DNA of 64,000 bases from Dyella jiangningensis (GCF_003264855.1 NZ_NFZS01000001.1:558001-622000), one strand, 5' to 3'. Numbered from the stretch's first letter, positions 1-8,821 are shown. Notes: generated by a model from the sequence alone, not told the origin. A program made the numbers and translations.

Positions 1-40
1 CGCCGCGATGCACGAGCAGCTGGCCGCCGTCTCGGCCTGA
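1..40 (+). CDS. 3' end of a truncated gene, product unknown
   Basis: Only the last 12 codons lie in the window. The frame starting at base 2 reads AAMHEQLAAVSA and stops at TGA 38-40. It is favoured because the other two forward frames run on past the hairpin at 71-90, which would sit naturally downstream of this stop. No function can be assigned from so short a tail. Confidence 0.45.
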   Translation, partial: AAMHEQLAAVSA

Positions 41-70
41 ATGCGGTAGGGGGAGTCCCCATAAGAAGAT

Positions 71-90
71 CCCGGCGCATCCGCGCCGGG
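71..90 (+). terminator. hairpin, possible terminator of the upstream gene
   Basis: Perfect inverted repeat CCCGGCGC / GCGCCGGG with a 4-base loop, 30 bases after the stop at 40. There is no proper U-run behind it, so it may be a weak or Rho-assisted end. The following bases 90-110 resemble the short repeat described near 37.9 kb. Confidence 0.4.
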
Positions 91-241
91 ACAAGTTTCG
101 TCGGAACGACGTGTGAGGAGACCACACGGCGGCCGGGGATCCACGGCAAGAATCCACGACCGCCAACACCTGGGACCGAGATCCTGCGATTTGGTTCCCC
201 GTGCGGGTGTGTCCGGGCGCGTTCCTAAGTCTTTGTTCAGA

Positions 242-266
242 TGAAAAAATCCCCGCCGGAGCGGGG
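242..266 (-). terminator. intrinsic terminator of the small-protein pair
   Basis: On the minus strand CCCCGC-TCCG-GCGGGG is followed directly by a run of T (plus-strand A-run 244-249). It lies 33 bases past the stop codon of the 45-aa gene, which supports both small genes being really transcribed leftward. Confidence 0.75.
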
Positions 267-298
267 AGGAACGAAAGCCGAAGAGCGGGAACCAGGGC

Positions 299-436
299 TC
301 AGAGGGGCTGCCAGTACTCAGGGTCGGGCTCATCAGCCCCGGCGGCCGGCGCACGTCCATGCGCGCAGGCCGCCTCCATGCTTTCCACGGCAGGTGACAG
401 GAAGGGATCGTTCATCAGTTCGAAGTCGGTGCTCAT
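299..436 (-). CDS. small acidic protein, 45 aa, unknown function
   Basis: Begins MSTDFELMNDPF and ends DPEYWQPL. It is a short acidic soluble peptide with no membrane segment and no domain I recognise. A strong Shine-Dalgarno stretch (GAGGGGG) sits a few bases before the ATG at 436, and an intrinsic terminator follows the stop. It lies 11 bases downstream of the 49-aa membrane peptide gene, so the two are probably co-transcribed. The longer upstream reading in the same frame is proline/arginine-rich antisense filler and was not used. The real signals (ribosome site, terminator, tandem arrangement) make it a credible small gene. Confidence 0.6.
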   Translation of the reverse strand: MSTDFELMNDPFLSPAVESMEAACAHGRAPAAGADEPDPEYWQPL

Positions 437-447
437 GACGGGCCCCC

Positions 448-597
448 TCAATGCAGGCTCATGACCAGGCCGAGCAGGAGTGCGCCCAGTGCCAGCACCA
501 CGCGCAACGGCTCGAAACCGTGCAGTTCGGCGTTGGGATCGACGGGCGGTTGACCATTGGGGCGCATGTTCCGGAACTCCTGCGAAGGCGGCTTCAT
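448..597 (-). CDS. small single-span membrane protein, 49 aa
   Basis: Starts MKPPSQEFRN and has a polar, proline-rich N-terminal half (residues 1-30). A single hydrophobic helix follows (about 31-47, LRVVLALGALLLGLVM), with almost nothing after it, so it is likely a C-tail-anchored inner-membrane peptide. GGGAG precedes the ATG at 597 by about six bases. It is the first gene of a two-gene unit with the 45-aa peptide and diverges from the response regulator at 851. No function is known to me. Confidence 0.6.
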   Translation of the reverse strand: MKPPSQEFRNMRPNGQPPVDPNAELHGFEPLRVVLALGALLLGLVMSLH

Positions 598-850
598 TGC
601 GCTCCCGCCCCGGGCATGCGCCGGGACCCGGATGTGGCAAAACGCGGGCAAGATCGGCCGTGGATGTGGCAGGCCATGCCTTCCGTGCCGTGGATCACGC
701 CGGCCTGTGTCGAAGCCTCTTGGGCCAGGCTCGCGGAGCCGTGGCGTTGCGGCGACGGCGAATGGCGAAATGCGGGCAGCATGCGTTGGTGGCTTGCGCG
801 GCCGCGGCGCAGGCTGCACGCTGCGCGCCATCGCCATTTGGGAGCAAGCC

Positions 851-1540
851 ATGGGCCGCAGCATTGCGATCGTCGAAGACGAGCCGCTGATCCGCGCCAA
901 CTATGTCGAGGCGCTGACCCGCTTCGGTTACGAGACGCGCGGTTATGGCTCGCGGCAGGAGGCCTCCACCGCCTTCGCCATGCGCCTGCCGGAACTGGTC
1001 ATCATCGATATTGGCCTGGGCGACGAGCCGGAAGGCGGCTTCGACCTGTGCCGCGAGCTGCGCGCCAAGTCGGCCACGCTGCCGATCATCTTCCTCACCG
1101 CGCGCGATTCCGACTTCGACGTGATCTCGGGGCTGCGCCTGGGCGCCGACGACTATCTCAGCAAGGACACCAGCCTGCACCAGCTGGCGGCGCGCATCGC
1201 GGCGCTGTTTCGTCGCATCGAATCGTTGAAGGTGCCGGCGTCCAGCGAGACGGTGATCGAGCACGGCCCGCTCAAGCTCGAATCCGAGCGCATGCGCATC
1301 ACCTGGAACAATGACGAGATCCCGCTGACCGTCACCGAGTTCTGGATGGTGCACACGCTGGTGCGCTTCCCCGGCCACGTGAAGAACCGCGACCAGCTCA
1401 TGCGCGAAGCCGAGCTGGTGGTGGACGACGCCACCATTACTTCGCACATCAAGCGCATCCGCAAGAAATTCATCGCGGTGGCGCCGGAGTTCGACGCCAT
1501 CGAGACGGTGCATGGCGTGGGTTATCGGTGGAAGCCTTGA
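851..1540 (+). CDS. OmpR-family response regulator, PdsR-like
   Basis: 229 aa. The receiver domain spans residues 1-120, with the acidic pocket at E9/D10, phospho-acceptor D53 (IIDIG), T83 and K105 (DYLSK). A winged-helix output domain covers about 130-229 and ends in the usual HGVGYRWKP. ATG 851 has GGGAG about eight bases upstream. It heads a three-gene unit with a small exported protein (one-base overlap) and a sensor kinase. It resembles the regulators named in the TIGRFAM proteobacterial dedicated sortase system (marine_sort_RR), which also occur in xanthomonads. No sortase gene lies in this window, so that link is an inference. It probably acts as a DNA-binding transcription factor controlled by the kinase at 2158. 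Confidence 0.85.
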   Translation: MGRSIAIVEDEPLIRANYVEALTRFGYETRGYGSRQEASTAFAMRLPELVIIDIGLGDEPEGGFDLCRELRAKSATLPIIFLTARDSDFDVISGLRLGADDYLSKDTSLHQLAARIAALFRRIESLKVPASSETVIEHGPLKLESERMRITWNNDEIPLTVTEFWMVHTLVRFPGHVKNRDQLMREAELVVDDATITSHIKRIRKKFIAVAPEFDAIETVHGVGYRWKP

Positions 1541-2133
1541 TGAAGCGTTGGGTGTGCTTGCTGTCGTTGTTGATGCTATGGATCGGCGCGCATGGAGTCA
1601 GGGCCGCCGATGCGGTGCCGGTGATGGTCTACGGCAAGGCGGACCGCGACGTTCCCGCCTGGACCATCCGCACCGTGCTCCCCGCCGGCTGGACGCAGGA
1701 TTGCTGCCTGTATGCGCAGGGCATCGGCGTCAACGAAGTGCTCTACAAGGGCGAGTGGACGGGCGAGCCGGACCGCGTGATGGTGCTCAACGTTTGGCCG
1801 TCCAAACTTTCCTCGCTGGAAGCCGAGGTGCAGGACGATCGCCATCACTATCTGGACCGCGATCCCCGCGGCAAGGCGGGCGTGTTCGAGCTCGGCAACA
1901 AGGCGATGGCGTGTCGCGGCGTGCTGTACGAAGGCACGGACCACAAGGATGACGTCGTGGTGTTCTGTGATCCCGGCCTGGCGAGTGGCATCCGCTTCAG
2001 CTGGTCGATGGCGTTCGCACACGACGAGCAGGGCAAGGACGAACTGCTCACCCTGTTTCGCCAGGTAGCCGAACAATCACGCTACGCCGTGAGCTCCGCC
2101 ACGCGTGTCGATGCCGCCAAGGCCGCGCACTAG
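1540..2133 (+). CDS. small exported protein of a two-component locus, unknown
   Basis: 197 aa with a clear signal peptide (MKRWVCLLSLLMLWIGAHGVRAADA, cut near residues 25-26 after an AxA-like motif), so probably periplasmic. The mature part is soluble, with cysteine pairs near DCCLYA and CRGVLY that could form disulfides. The start ATG overlaps the regulator stop by one base (TGATG), and the kinase begins 24 bases after its stop. Translational coupling suggests it works with the two-component pair, perhaps as an accessory sensor, but I recognise no family. Confidence 0.75.
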   Translation: MKRWVCLLSLLMLWIGAHGVRAADAVPVMVYGKADRDVPAWTIRTVLPAGWTQDCCLYAQGIGVNEVLYKGEWTGEPDRVMVLNVWPSKLSSLEAEVQDDRHHYLDRDPRGKAGVFELGNKAMACRGVLYEGTDHKDDVVVFCDPGLASGIRFSWSMAFAHDEQGKDELLTLFRQVAEQSRYAVSSATRVDAAKAAH

Positions 2134-2157
2134 GCGGCTTTTCGGTATCGTTCCGGC

Positions 2158-4170
2158 ATGACCCTTCGCCGCAAACTGCTGCTCGTCGCCCTGTGCACGC
2201 TGGCTCTGCCGGTGGCCGGCTGGTTGTACGTGCGGCAGATGGAAACCTTGCTGCGCGAAGGCCAGGCGCAGGCGCTCACGGCGTCGGCGCGGGCGATGGC
2301 GCGCAGCCTGGTGGTGACCGGTGCGCCGCTGCCGCCGGCCGGGCCGGACTGGTACGTGCAGCAGACGGTCAACCCGATCACGATCGATGGCTACGGCGAC
2401 GACTGGGCGCCGCTCACGCCGTGGAGCCAGCCGCTGGATCGTCGCGGCAAGCTGCTGCTCGCCGAAGATGCGGACTGGCTCTATCTCTACGCCGACGTGC
2501 GCAGCACACTGCGCACGCGCGCCGATGCGGAAGATCCCGGCGCATTGCGTGCCGATCATCTGGTGCTGAGCCTGGGCAGGGCCGGCGAGTCGCGTCGCTA
2601 TCTGCTGGCCAGTGCGGCGCCGGGCATGGTCACCGCGCGGGCGCTCGACCCGGCGGTCGACGGCTTGCCGGCGCAGCTCACCGCGCAGTGGCAGGAAGAC
2701 GGCAGCGGGTATCGCGTGGAATTGCGCGTACCGCGCAGCCTGGGCGTGGATTCGCTGGGCCTGTCGATCTACGACGCGAACGCGGGCGGCGATCCGCAGG
2801 CCGTGGAAAGCCGGCCGCTGGTCGCGTACTCGCCCACGTTGTCCTACGAGCTGGGCCAGCTCGCACTCGATGGCGTGCAGGCGCGCGTGCTGGCGCCGGC
2901 GGGCTGGGTGCTCGCGCAGACCGGGCATCTGGCGACGCCTGCGGCCGCGCCTGGCGATCAGCCCGGCTGGTTCGCCGCGCTGATCTATCGTTCGCTGCTG
3001 GCGAACCAGGTGGAGGACGCGGAGCTGTGGACGCAGGACGTGCCGCGCCTGGACGTGGCCCAGGTGCGCGACGCCAGCAAGGGCCAGCCGGCGACGCTGT
3101 GGCGGCAGGGCGAGGCGCGCGGCAGCGTGGTGCTCGCGGCGGCCGTGCCGATCGAGCGCGATGGACAGGTGCGCGGCGTGCTGCTGTTGGAGCAGGCCAG
3201 CCGCGCCGTGCCGCTGCTGGCCAATCGCGCGCTGCTGGGCCTGTTACTCACGAGTTTTGGGGTGCTGCTGGTGGCGGGCGCGATCCTGCTGATCTTCGCC
3301 ACGCGCCTGAGCATCCGCCTGGGCCGCCTGCGCGATGCGGCCGAGCGGGCGCAGTTGAACGATGGACGTCTGGACGGCCCTTTCCCGATGACGGGCGCCG
3401 AGGACGAGATCGGCGATCTCGCGCGCAGCTTCGAGCGGCTGTTCGAGGTGGTGGGTGGCTATACCGACTACCTGCGCACGCTCGCGTCCAAGCTTTCGCA
3501 CGAACTGAACACGCCGCTGGCGATCGTGAAGTCCTCGCTGGACAACTTGGAGCACGCGCTGCAGGCCGAGCATGCGATGCCGCCCGATGCCCAGCCCTAC
3601 ATGCTGCGCGCGCGCGACGGCGTGGCGCGGCTCGGTGCACTGGTGCGAGCCATGAGCGAAGCGAGCCGCATGGAGCGCGCCATCGCCGCCGCCGAGCCGG
3701 AAGACGTGGATCTGGTGGCCGTGGTGCGCGGTTGCAGTGAAGCGTATCGACCGCTCGCCGGCACGCGGCGGCTCGATACCGTGCTGCCCGGCGAGCCGAT
3801 GGTGATGCACTGCGCGCCCGAGCTGATCGCGCAGGCGCTCGACAAGCTGTTCGACAACGCCTTGTCGTTCACGCCGGACGGCGGTTGGCTGCGGCTGACC
3901 CTGCGTGCGACCGACCACGGCGCGGAAATCGAACTGGCCAACCAGGGCCCACCGTTGCCCGCTGCGATGCAGGGGCGTCTGTTCGATTCACTGGTGAGCC
4001 TGCGTGACAAGGCGACGCCCGGCGACGCGCCGCATCTTGGCCTGGGCCTCTATGTGGTGCGCCTGGTGGCCGAGCGCCACGGCGGCGTGGCGATGGCGCG
4101 CAATCTGGACGACGGCAGCGGCGTGGCGTTCACGCTGCAGTTGCATGGGATGCCGCGGCAGCGGCTGTAG
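2158..4170 (+). CDS. membrane sensor histidine kinase, PdsS-like
   Basis: 670 aa. An N-terminal membrane anchor (about 5-25) is followed by a large periplasmic sensor region (about 30-350) whose front part (PITIDGYGDDWAPL) looks like the sugar-binding-fold modules that begin with an IDG-DDW motif. A second membrane helix covers about 357-384 and is followed by a HAMP-like linker. The H-box SHELNTPL carries the phosphorylated His at 448. The ATP-binding domain has its N-box at N567 (FDNALSF) and a glycine-rich lid HLGLGLYVV. The partner is the response regulator at 851. The resemblance is to the dedicated-sortase-system kinase family; the true signal is unknown. Confidence 0.85.
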   Translation: MTLRRKLLLVALCTLALPVAGWLYVRQMETLLREGQAQALTASARAMARSLVVTGAPLPPAGPDWYVQQTVNPITIDGYGDDWAPLTPWSQPLDRRGKLLLAEDADWLYLYADVRSTLRTRADAEDPGALRADHLVLSLGRAGESRRYLLASAAPGMVTARALDPAVDGLPAQLTAQWQEDGSGYRVELRVPRSLGVDSLGLSIYDANAGGDPQAVESRPLVAYSPTLSYELGQLALDGVQARVLAPAGWVLAQTGHLATPAAAPGDQPGWFAALIYRSLLANQVEDAELWTQDVPRLDVAQVRDASKGQPATLWRQGEARGSVVLAAAVPIERDGQVRGVLLLEQASRAVPLLANRALLGLLLTSFGVLLVAGAILLIFATRLSIRLGRLRDAAERAQLNDGRLDGPFPMTGAEDEIGDLARSFERLFEVVGGYTDYLRTLASKLSHELNTPLAIVKSSLDNLEHALQAEHAMPPDAQPYMLRARDGVARLGALVRAMSEASRMERAIAAAEPEDVDLVAVVRGCSEAYRPLAGTRRLDTVLPGEPMVMHCAPELIAQALDKLFDNALSFTPDGGWLRLTLRATDHGAEIELANQGPPLPAAMQGRLFDSLVSLRDKATPGDAPHLGLGLYVVRLVAERHGGVAMARNLDDGSGVAFTLQLHGMPRQRL

Positions 4171-4183
4171 CGACAACGGCCTG

Positions 4184-4270
4184 TGTAGGAGCGCACCCAG
4201 TGCGCGATCGGCCTGTCGTGAACACAGAGGCTGGGTGACAGGCCGAGCGCGCACTGGGTGCGCTCCTACA
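4184..4270. repeat. paired REP-like palindromic repeats
   Basis: One copy of TGTAGGAGCGCACCCAGTGC at 4184 and its reverse complement ending at 4270, separated by about 40 bases. They are arranged like a bacterial interspersed mosaic element between two convergent genes. Similar copies lie near 31.6, 34.6-34.9, 47.4, 52.2 and 60.2 kb. Confidence 0.85.
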
Positions 4271-4284
4271 GGTGCTCCGGCGGG

Positions 4285-5493
4285 TTACTTGATCTCGCCC
4301 AGCGTCCAGCCGCCGCCGCCCGGCATCACCGCAAACTGTTTCACCGTGGTGGCTGCGCAATCACCGGGCTTTTCCGTGCATTGCGCCAGTGTCACGCTCA
4401 AGTGCTGGTCATCGACCAGGTCGAAGTCCGCGAGCCTGGTGTTGGCGAGGTTGGCGGCCTTGTCCAGCGCGGGGCCGAGGAACACGCCGTGGTGGAACAC
4501 GTAGAGCTGCAGGGCGCTGGGCTGGCATTCGTCATTGACCGACACGGCGGCCTCGGCGACATAGGTGTCGCCCTTGCGCTGCGCACGCCCGGTGAGCACG
4601 CGCTCGCCCGTCAGCAGGAAACGGTCTTCGTCGTTCTTTGGCGCCGGCGCCTTCGCCGTGCATTGTGCTGGCGCGTCCGCGCTGGACGCGCGGTGGGATG
4701 GAAGGGGCTTCAATGGTCGCGGCACGTAGGCTTCGACGACCGGCGCGGCGGCGGGATGATGCATCCACAGGAGGAACGCTGCGCCACCCAGCACCAGCGC
4801 GATGATGGCGAAGGCACGGCCGCGCAGCAGCGGCCGGCGATACAGATGGATCAGCACGCCCAGCGCCAGCAGCACGGCGACCGGCGACAGCGGGCGATAC
4901 AGCAGCGCCAGCAGGCCGAACAGTGCAGCCACCACGGCGGCGGTGGAGAGCGGCGCTCTACTCGGGGCTGCAGCCGGTGCCGATGGCGCCGTTGGCGGCG
5001 TGCTCGCCATCGGGGGCAGCGGAGGCGGTTCCAGTGTGACGGGGATCGGCGGCGGCTCGCGCTCGGCCGCCTCTTCGGCCGCCAGGTCCTCGGGAGCCGG
5101 TTCCGGGAGCGGCGGCATTGCCGACGGCGCGTGCGCCCAGTCGAACCACGTCTGCCCGCCGTCGTGGCACCACTGGTCGCCGGCATGCGCATAGCGCGGC
5201 AAGGCATCCTCGGGCAGCGGGCCACGGATCTGCCCGTCCCGGCGCAGCCAGGCGAGGCGGTCGCTGTCGGGCAGCACGTCCGCTTCCACGCCCATCGCGC
5301 GCAGTTGCGCGGCCTGGGCTTGGGCGGTGGCGGTGTCGAGACCGCGGCGGATGATCAGTGGCGCCCGCTCGAACACGCGCTCGCGGAACCCACCCATCTC
5401 CATGCCGAAGGCGGCCGCCAGTCGGGTATGGACCGTGGCCGCGTCCTGCCCGTCGAGCAGGCGGCCAGAAAGGATCAGACAGCAGTGGTCCAT
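4285..5493 (-). CDS. GYF_2-like domain membrane protein, unknown function
   Basis: 402 aa, starting MDHCCLIL at ATG 5493. Residues 1-80 form a small domain of unknown type. A GYF_2-like stretch follows (WLRRDGQIRGPLPEDALPRY...W), then a proline-rich linker. Two or three hydrophobic segments come next (about 188-265), and a C-terminal soluble domain contains cysteines (CTAK, DECQ, AQCTEKPGDC). It probably sits in the inner membrane with both ends soluble. An upstream extension of the frame to 5577 lacks a ribosome site. A second GYF_2 membrane protein lies at 40006-40854. No function can be given. Confidence 0.7.
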   Translation of the reverse strand: MDHCCLILSGRLLDGQDAATVHTRLAAAFGMEMGGFRERVFERAPLIIRRGLDTATAQAQAAQLRAMGVEADVLPDSDRLAWLRRDGQIRGPLPEDALPRYAHAGDQWCHDGGQTWFDWAHAPSAMPPLPEPAPEDLAAEEAAEREPPPIPVTLEPPPLPPMASTPPTAPSAPAAAPSRAPLSTAAVVAALFGLLALLYRPLSPVAVLLALGVLIHLYRRPLLRGRAFAIIALVLGGAAFLLWMHHPAAAPVVEAYVPRPLKPLPSHRASSADAPAQCTAKAPAPKNDEDRFLLTGERVLTGRAQRKGDTYVAEAAVSVNDECQPSALQLYVFHHGVFLGPALDKAANLANTRLADFDLVDDQHLSVTLAQCTEKPGDCAATTVKQFAVMPGGGGWTLGEIK

Positions 5494-5643
5494 ACCCGTT
5501 GATTCCCCAGCGAATGCCGCTTCGCGCGTTGATGGGGCAAGGTTAGGCCCGCCATCGGGCGCGAACAAGCCGTACATGGATTTCGGTTCGCCGCATGGCG
5601 CCCCTACAATGGCCGTTCAAGCTCGCCCACTGGATACCCCCAC

Positions 5644-7119
5644 GTGATTTCCCGCGACGAATTCGACGCACTGGCTGCGCAGGGCCATACCCGCATCCCG
5701 CTGGTGCGCGAGGTGTTCTCCGACCTCGACACGCCACTCTCGGTGTACCTGAAACTGGCCGACGGCCCGTACACCTTCCTGTTCGAATCGGTCGAGGGCG
5801 GCGCCACCTGGGGACGCTATTCGATCATCGGCCTGCCGGCCAAGCGCGTGTACCGCCTGCGCGGGCACGAGCTGGAAGTGGAGGACGCCGGCGAGGTGAC
5901 CGAGCGCCGCCACGTCGCCGATCCGCTGGGCGAGATCGAAGTGCTGCGCAAGCAGTACGACGTGCCGCGCCTGCCGCAGCTGCCCGCCTTCAGCGGTGGC
6001 CTGGTCGGTTACTTCGGTTTCGAGACCATCGGCTACATCGAGCCGCGCCTGGCGCAGTGGGATCGCGCGGACGAGCTCGGCACGCCCGACGTGCTGCTGA
6101 TGCTGGCCGAGGAAGTCGCCGTGTTCGACAACCTCAAGGGGCGCCTTTACCTCATCGTGCATGCCGACCCCTCGCAGCCGCACGCCTATGCCGAGGCGCA
6201 GCGCCGGCTCGACGCGCTGGTCTATCGTCTGCGCCAGAGCGGCGTTTCGTACCCGCAGCTCAACCAGAGCACGGCGCTGGATGAAGGCGACTTCAAGTCT
6301 TCCTTCACCAAGGAGGAGTTCGAGGCGATGGTGGAGCGCGCGAAGGAATACATCCGCGCGGGCGACATCTTTCAGGTTGTGCCTTCGCAGCGCCTGAGCG
6401 TGGGCTTCAACGCACGGCCGGTGGATGTGTATCGTGCGCTGCGCGCGCTGAACCCGTCGCCGTACATGTACTTCGTCGATCTCGGGCAGACGCAGATCGT
6501 GGGTTCCTCGCCGGAAATCCTGGCGCGTCTCAAGGACGGCAAGGTGGTGGTGCGTCCGCTCGCCGGCACGCGCAAGCGTGGCGCCACCGACGAAGAAGAC
6601 CAGGCGCTGGAAGCCGAACTGCTGGCCGATCCGAAGGAGCGCGCCGAGCACGTGATGCTGATCGACCTGGGCCGCAACGACATCGGCCGCATCAGCGAGA
6701 CCGGCAGCGTCGAGGTGAGCGAATCCTTCGTGGTCGAGCGCTATTCGCACGTGATGCACATCGTCTCGCAGGTGCAGGGCGACGTGCGCCCCGATGTCGG
6801 CTACATGGACGTGCTCAAGGCCACCTTCCCGGCGGGCACGCTCAGCGGCGCGCCGAAGATCCGCGCGCTGGAAATCATCCAGGAACTCGAACCCTACAAG
6901 CGCAACATCTACGCCGGCGCGATCGGCTGGATCGGCTGGTGGGGCGACGCGGACACCGCCATCGCGATCCGCACCGCGGTCATCCAGGATGGACGTCTGC
7001 ACGTCCAGGCGGGCGCGGGCATCGTGTACGACTCCGATCCCTCCTCCGAGTGGGAGGAGACGATGAACAAGGGCCGCGCGCTGTTCCGCGCCGTGGCGCA
7101 GGCTGCGAAGGGCTTGTGA
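5644..7119 (+). CDS. trpE: anthranilate synthase component I
   Basis: 491 aa. It converts chorismate to anthranilate using ammonia delivered by TrpG, the first step of tryptophan synthesis. An N-terminal regulatory domain precedes the chorismate-binding core. Hallmarks are SSPEILARL, the PLAGTRKRG loop, IDLGRNDIGR and the ATFPAGTLSGAPK signature near residues 395-410. The start is GTG at 5644. Unusually for an operonic trp gene, its partners trpG-trpD-trpC lie more than 21 kb downstream. The next gene starts 2 bases after the stop and encodes a chorismate-lyase-like protein. No attenuator-like leader peptide is visible in the 66 bases upstream. Confidence 0.97.
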   Translation: MISRDEFDALAAQGHTRIPLVREVFSDLDTPLSVYLKLADGPYTFLFESVEGGATWGRYSIIGLPAKRVYRLRGHELEVEDAGEVTERRHVADPLGEIEVLRKQYDVPRLPQLPAFSGGLVGYFGFETIGYIEPRLAQWDRADELGTPDVLLMLAEEVAVFDNLKGRLYLIVHADPSQPHAYAEAQRRLDALVYRLRQSGVSYPQLNQSTALDEGDFKSSFTKEEFEAMVERAKEYIRAGDIFQVVPSQRLSVGFNARPVDVYRALRALNPSPYMYFVDLGQTQIVGSSPEILARLKDGKVVVRPLAGTRKRGATDEEDQALEAELLADPKERAEHVMLIDLGRNDIGRISETGSVEVSESFVVERYSHVMHIVSQVQGDVRPDVGYMDVLKATFPAGTLSGAPKIRALEIIQELEPYKRNIYAGAIGWIGWWGDADTAIAIRTAVIQDGRLHVQAGAGIVYDSDPSSEWEETMNKGRALFRAVAQAAKGL

Positions 7120-7121
7120 GC

Positions 7122-7823
7122 ATGCGCGCGATCCGTCGAGGCGCGGCCGCCGCCTGTGCGATCGGACTGGGCGGCAGCCTGCTGGTATCGCCCGCGCCCG
7201 CCCGCACGCCTGACGCAGCGTGGCGCGACGACGCCACTTCGCGGGTCGAAGTGCTGGCGCTGCTGCAGACGCTCAATGCCGACCTGTTGAGCCACCCCAG
7301 CGCGACGCTGACGCTGGAGCGCTGGTGCGGCGCGCATCACCTCGCCCCCGAAGCGAAGGTGGTCGCCGAGCGCGTGCGTGGTGAAGACAAGCCGCTGCCC
7401 GAGGAGGCGCGCAAGCAGCTCGCCATCGGACCGGACGAACCGGTGCGCTATCGCCGCGTGCAGCTCGCCTGCGGCGAGCACGTACTGTCCGAGGCGGACA
7501 ACTGGTACGTGCCCTCGCGCCTTACCGATGCGATGAACCACGAGCTGGACACCACCGATACGCCGTTCGGCAAGGTGGTGCAGCCGCTGCATTTCCGTCG
7601 CCAGACGCTATCGGCCGAGCTGCTGTGGTCGCCGCTGCCGCAGGGGTGGGAGAACGGCGCACCGGTGCCGGCCTCCAAGGACAGCGCGCTGGAGATTCCT
7701 CACCACGTGCTGCAACACCGTGCGGTGTTGTTCGATCAGGACAATCGACCCTTCAGCCTGGTGGTTGAGACTTACACCTCGGAGGTCCTTGCCTTTGCTC
7801 CCGTGGTGGTCACTCGGCCGTAA
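7122..7823 (+). CDS. exported chorismate-lyase-like protein
   Basis: 233 aa with an N-terminal signal-like segment (Arg-rich start, then AAACAIGLGGSLLVSPAPA). The mature region follows the pattern of the UbiC/chorismate pyruvate-lyase fold. Points of similarity are a central PVRYRRVQLACGEHVLSEADNWYVP strand-turn region (residues about 107-131), the LDTTDTPFG segment, and a closing LFDQDNRPFSLVVETYTSEVL. In cytoplasmic UbiC this fold makes 4-hydroxybenzoate from chorismate. An exported version would not meet chorismate, so the activity is doubtful. Its position two bases after trpE may be coincidental or reflect chorismate metabolism. The family call is by eye only. Confidence 0.6.
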   Translation: MRAIRRGAAAACAIGLGGSLLVSPAPARTPDAAWRDDATSRVEVLALLQTLNADLLSHPSATLTLERWCGAHHLAPEAKVVAERVRGEDKPLPEEARKQLAIGPDEPVRYRRVQLACGEHVLSEADNWYVPSRLTDAMNHELDTTDTPFGKVVQPLHFRRQTLSAELLWSPLPQGWENGAPVPASKDSALEIPHHVLQHRAVLFDQDNRPFSLVVETYTSEVLAFAPVVVTRP

Positions 7824-8046
7824 GTTATAGGCGCGGCCTCTCGTCTTTGTCGGCGCCTTCCATAAGAATGCCCCATCGCAGTCGGTTGGGGGGCTGACTG
7901 CCATGTATCGAGATGTCCCTTGAGGACGCCGAGAGGCGCCACGGACCCGATGCGCACCATCGATCCCTCCTCGCCATAACCCGCGCAGCGGATACCCAAG
8001 GGGGGGTATGCGTCGACCGCGCGGGACATCACGTCAGGGGAATGAC

Positions 8047-8730
8047 ATGAAGAACGTATGGAAGAAGGGCGTCGTGATCGCGTGCGCCCTGAGCGTGTCT
8101 GCGTGCGCGTCTATCGTCGGTGGCCGCTATCAAAAGGTGCAGGTCGAGGCACGCGCGGCGGATCAGAGCATTCGCGCCGATTGCACGCTGAGCAACGGCC
8201 AGGGACAGGTGCGTGTCACGACGCCGGGCACAGCAGTGATCCATCGCTCGTCACAGGATCTCAGCGTGAGCTGCCAGCAGGATGGCAAGCAGATCGCCCA
8301 GCAGTCATATGACGCAACGATCCGTGGCATGGTCTGGGGAAATATCGTCTTCGGCGGCCTGATCGGTGTGGTAGTCGATTTCTCCGATGGCGCCGCACAC
8401 CACTACCCGGACAAGGTAAGCATCTTGGTGCCCTCCCAATACACCGCAGCCGCGACCTATCCGAACACCGGGGCCCAGTCGAACGCGCATCCGTCGGCGC
8501 CGCCGCTCAGTGATCTGGCGAGCCTCGATAATCGCGTGAGCAAGTCTATGTTCAATGCCGCGCAGAACGTCGCCGCCAGTCGCCAATGCGACCGCGCTAT
8601 CCATGTAGTGATGGTCGACGGACAGCGCGCGATGTTCCGCTCGCAATGTCCGGCATCGAACGACGTGCAGATCGAATGTGCCGGGGATGCTTGCGTGGCC
8701 ATGCAACCCGCGGGCATCGCGGCCAATTGA
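8047..8730 (+). CDS. lipoprotein of unknown function
   Basis: 227 aa. A short signal sequence ends in a lipobox (LSVSAC) with the lipidated Cys at about residue 18. A middle hydrophobic stretch follows (WGNIVFGGLIGVVVDF, about 98-113). The C-terminal third contains regularly spaced cysteines (CDRA, CPAS, IECAGDACVAM). The front half resembles small glycine-zipper type outer-membrane lipoproteins. A GGGGAATGAC context precedes the ATG at 8047, and a bidirectional terminator follows. Function unknown. Confidence 0.75.
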   Translation: MKNVWKKGVVIACALSVSACASIVGGRYQKVQVEARAADQSIRADCTLSNGQGQVRVTTPGTAVIHRSSQDLSVSCQQDGKQIAQQSYDATIRGMVWGNIVFGGLIGVVVDFSDGAAHHYPDKVSILVPSQYTAAATYPNTGAQSNAHPSAPPLSDLASLDNRVSKSMFNAAQNVAASRQCDRAIHVVMVDGQRAMFRSQCPASNDVQIECAGDACVAMQPAGIAAN

Positions 8731-8761
8731 TCGGCTGAAGGGCGTTTTTGAGATGCAACTG

Positions 8762-8785
8762 GGGAGCCAGCTCATGCTGGCTCCC
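8762..8785. terminator. bidirectional terminator between convergent genes
   Basis: Perfect 10-bp stem GGGAGCCAGC / GCTGGCTCCC with a TCAT loop, between the stops at 8730 (plus) and 8822 (minus). The U-runs are poor, so strength is uncertain. Confidence 0.6.
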
Positions 8786-8821
8786 TATTCGTTCGACAGC
8801 CGACGAAGGTGCGGGTTCAGC

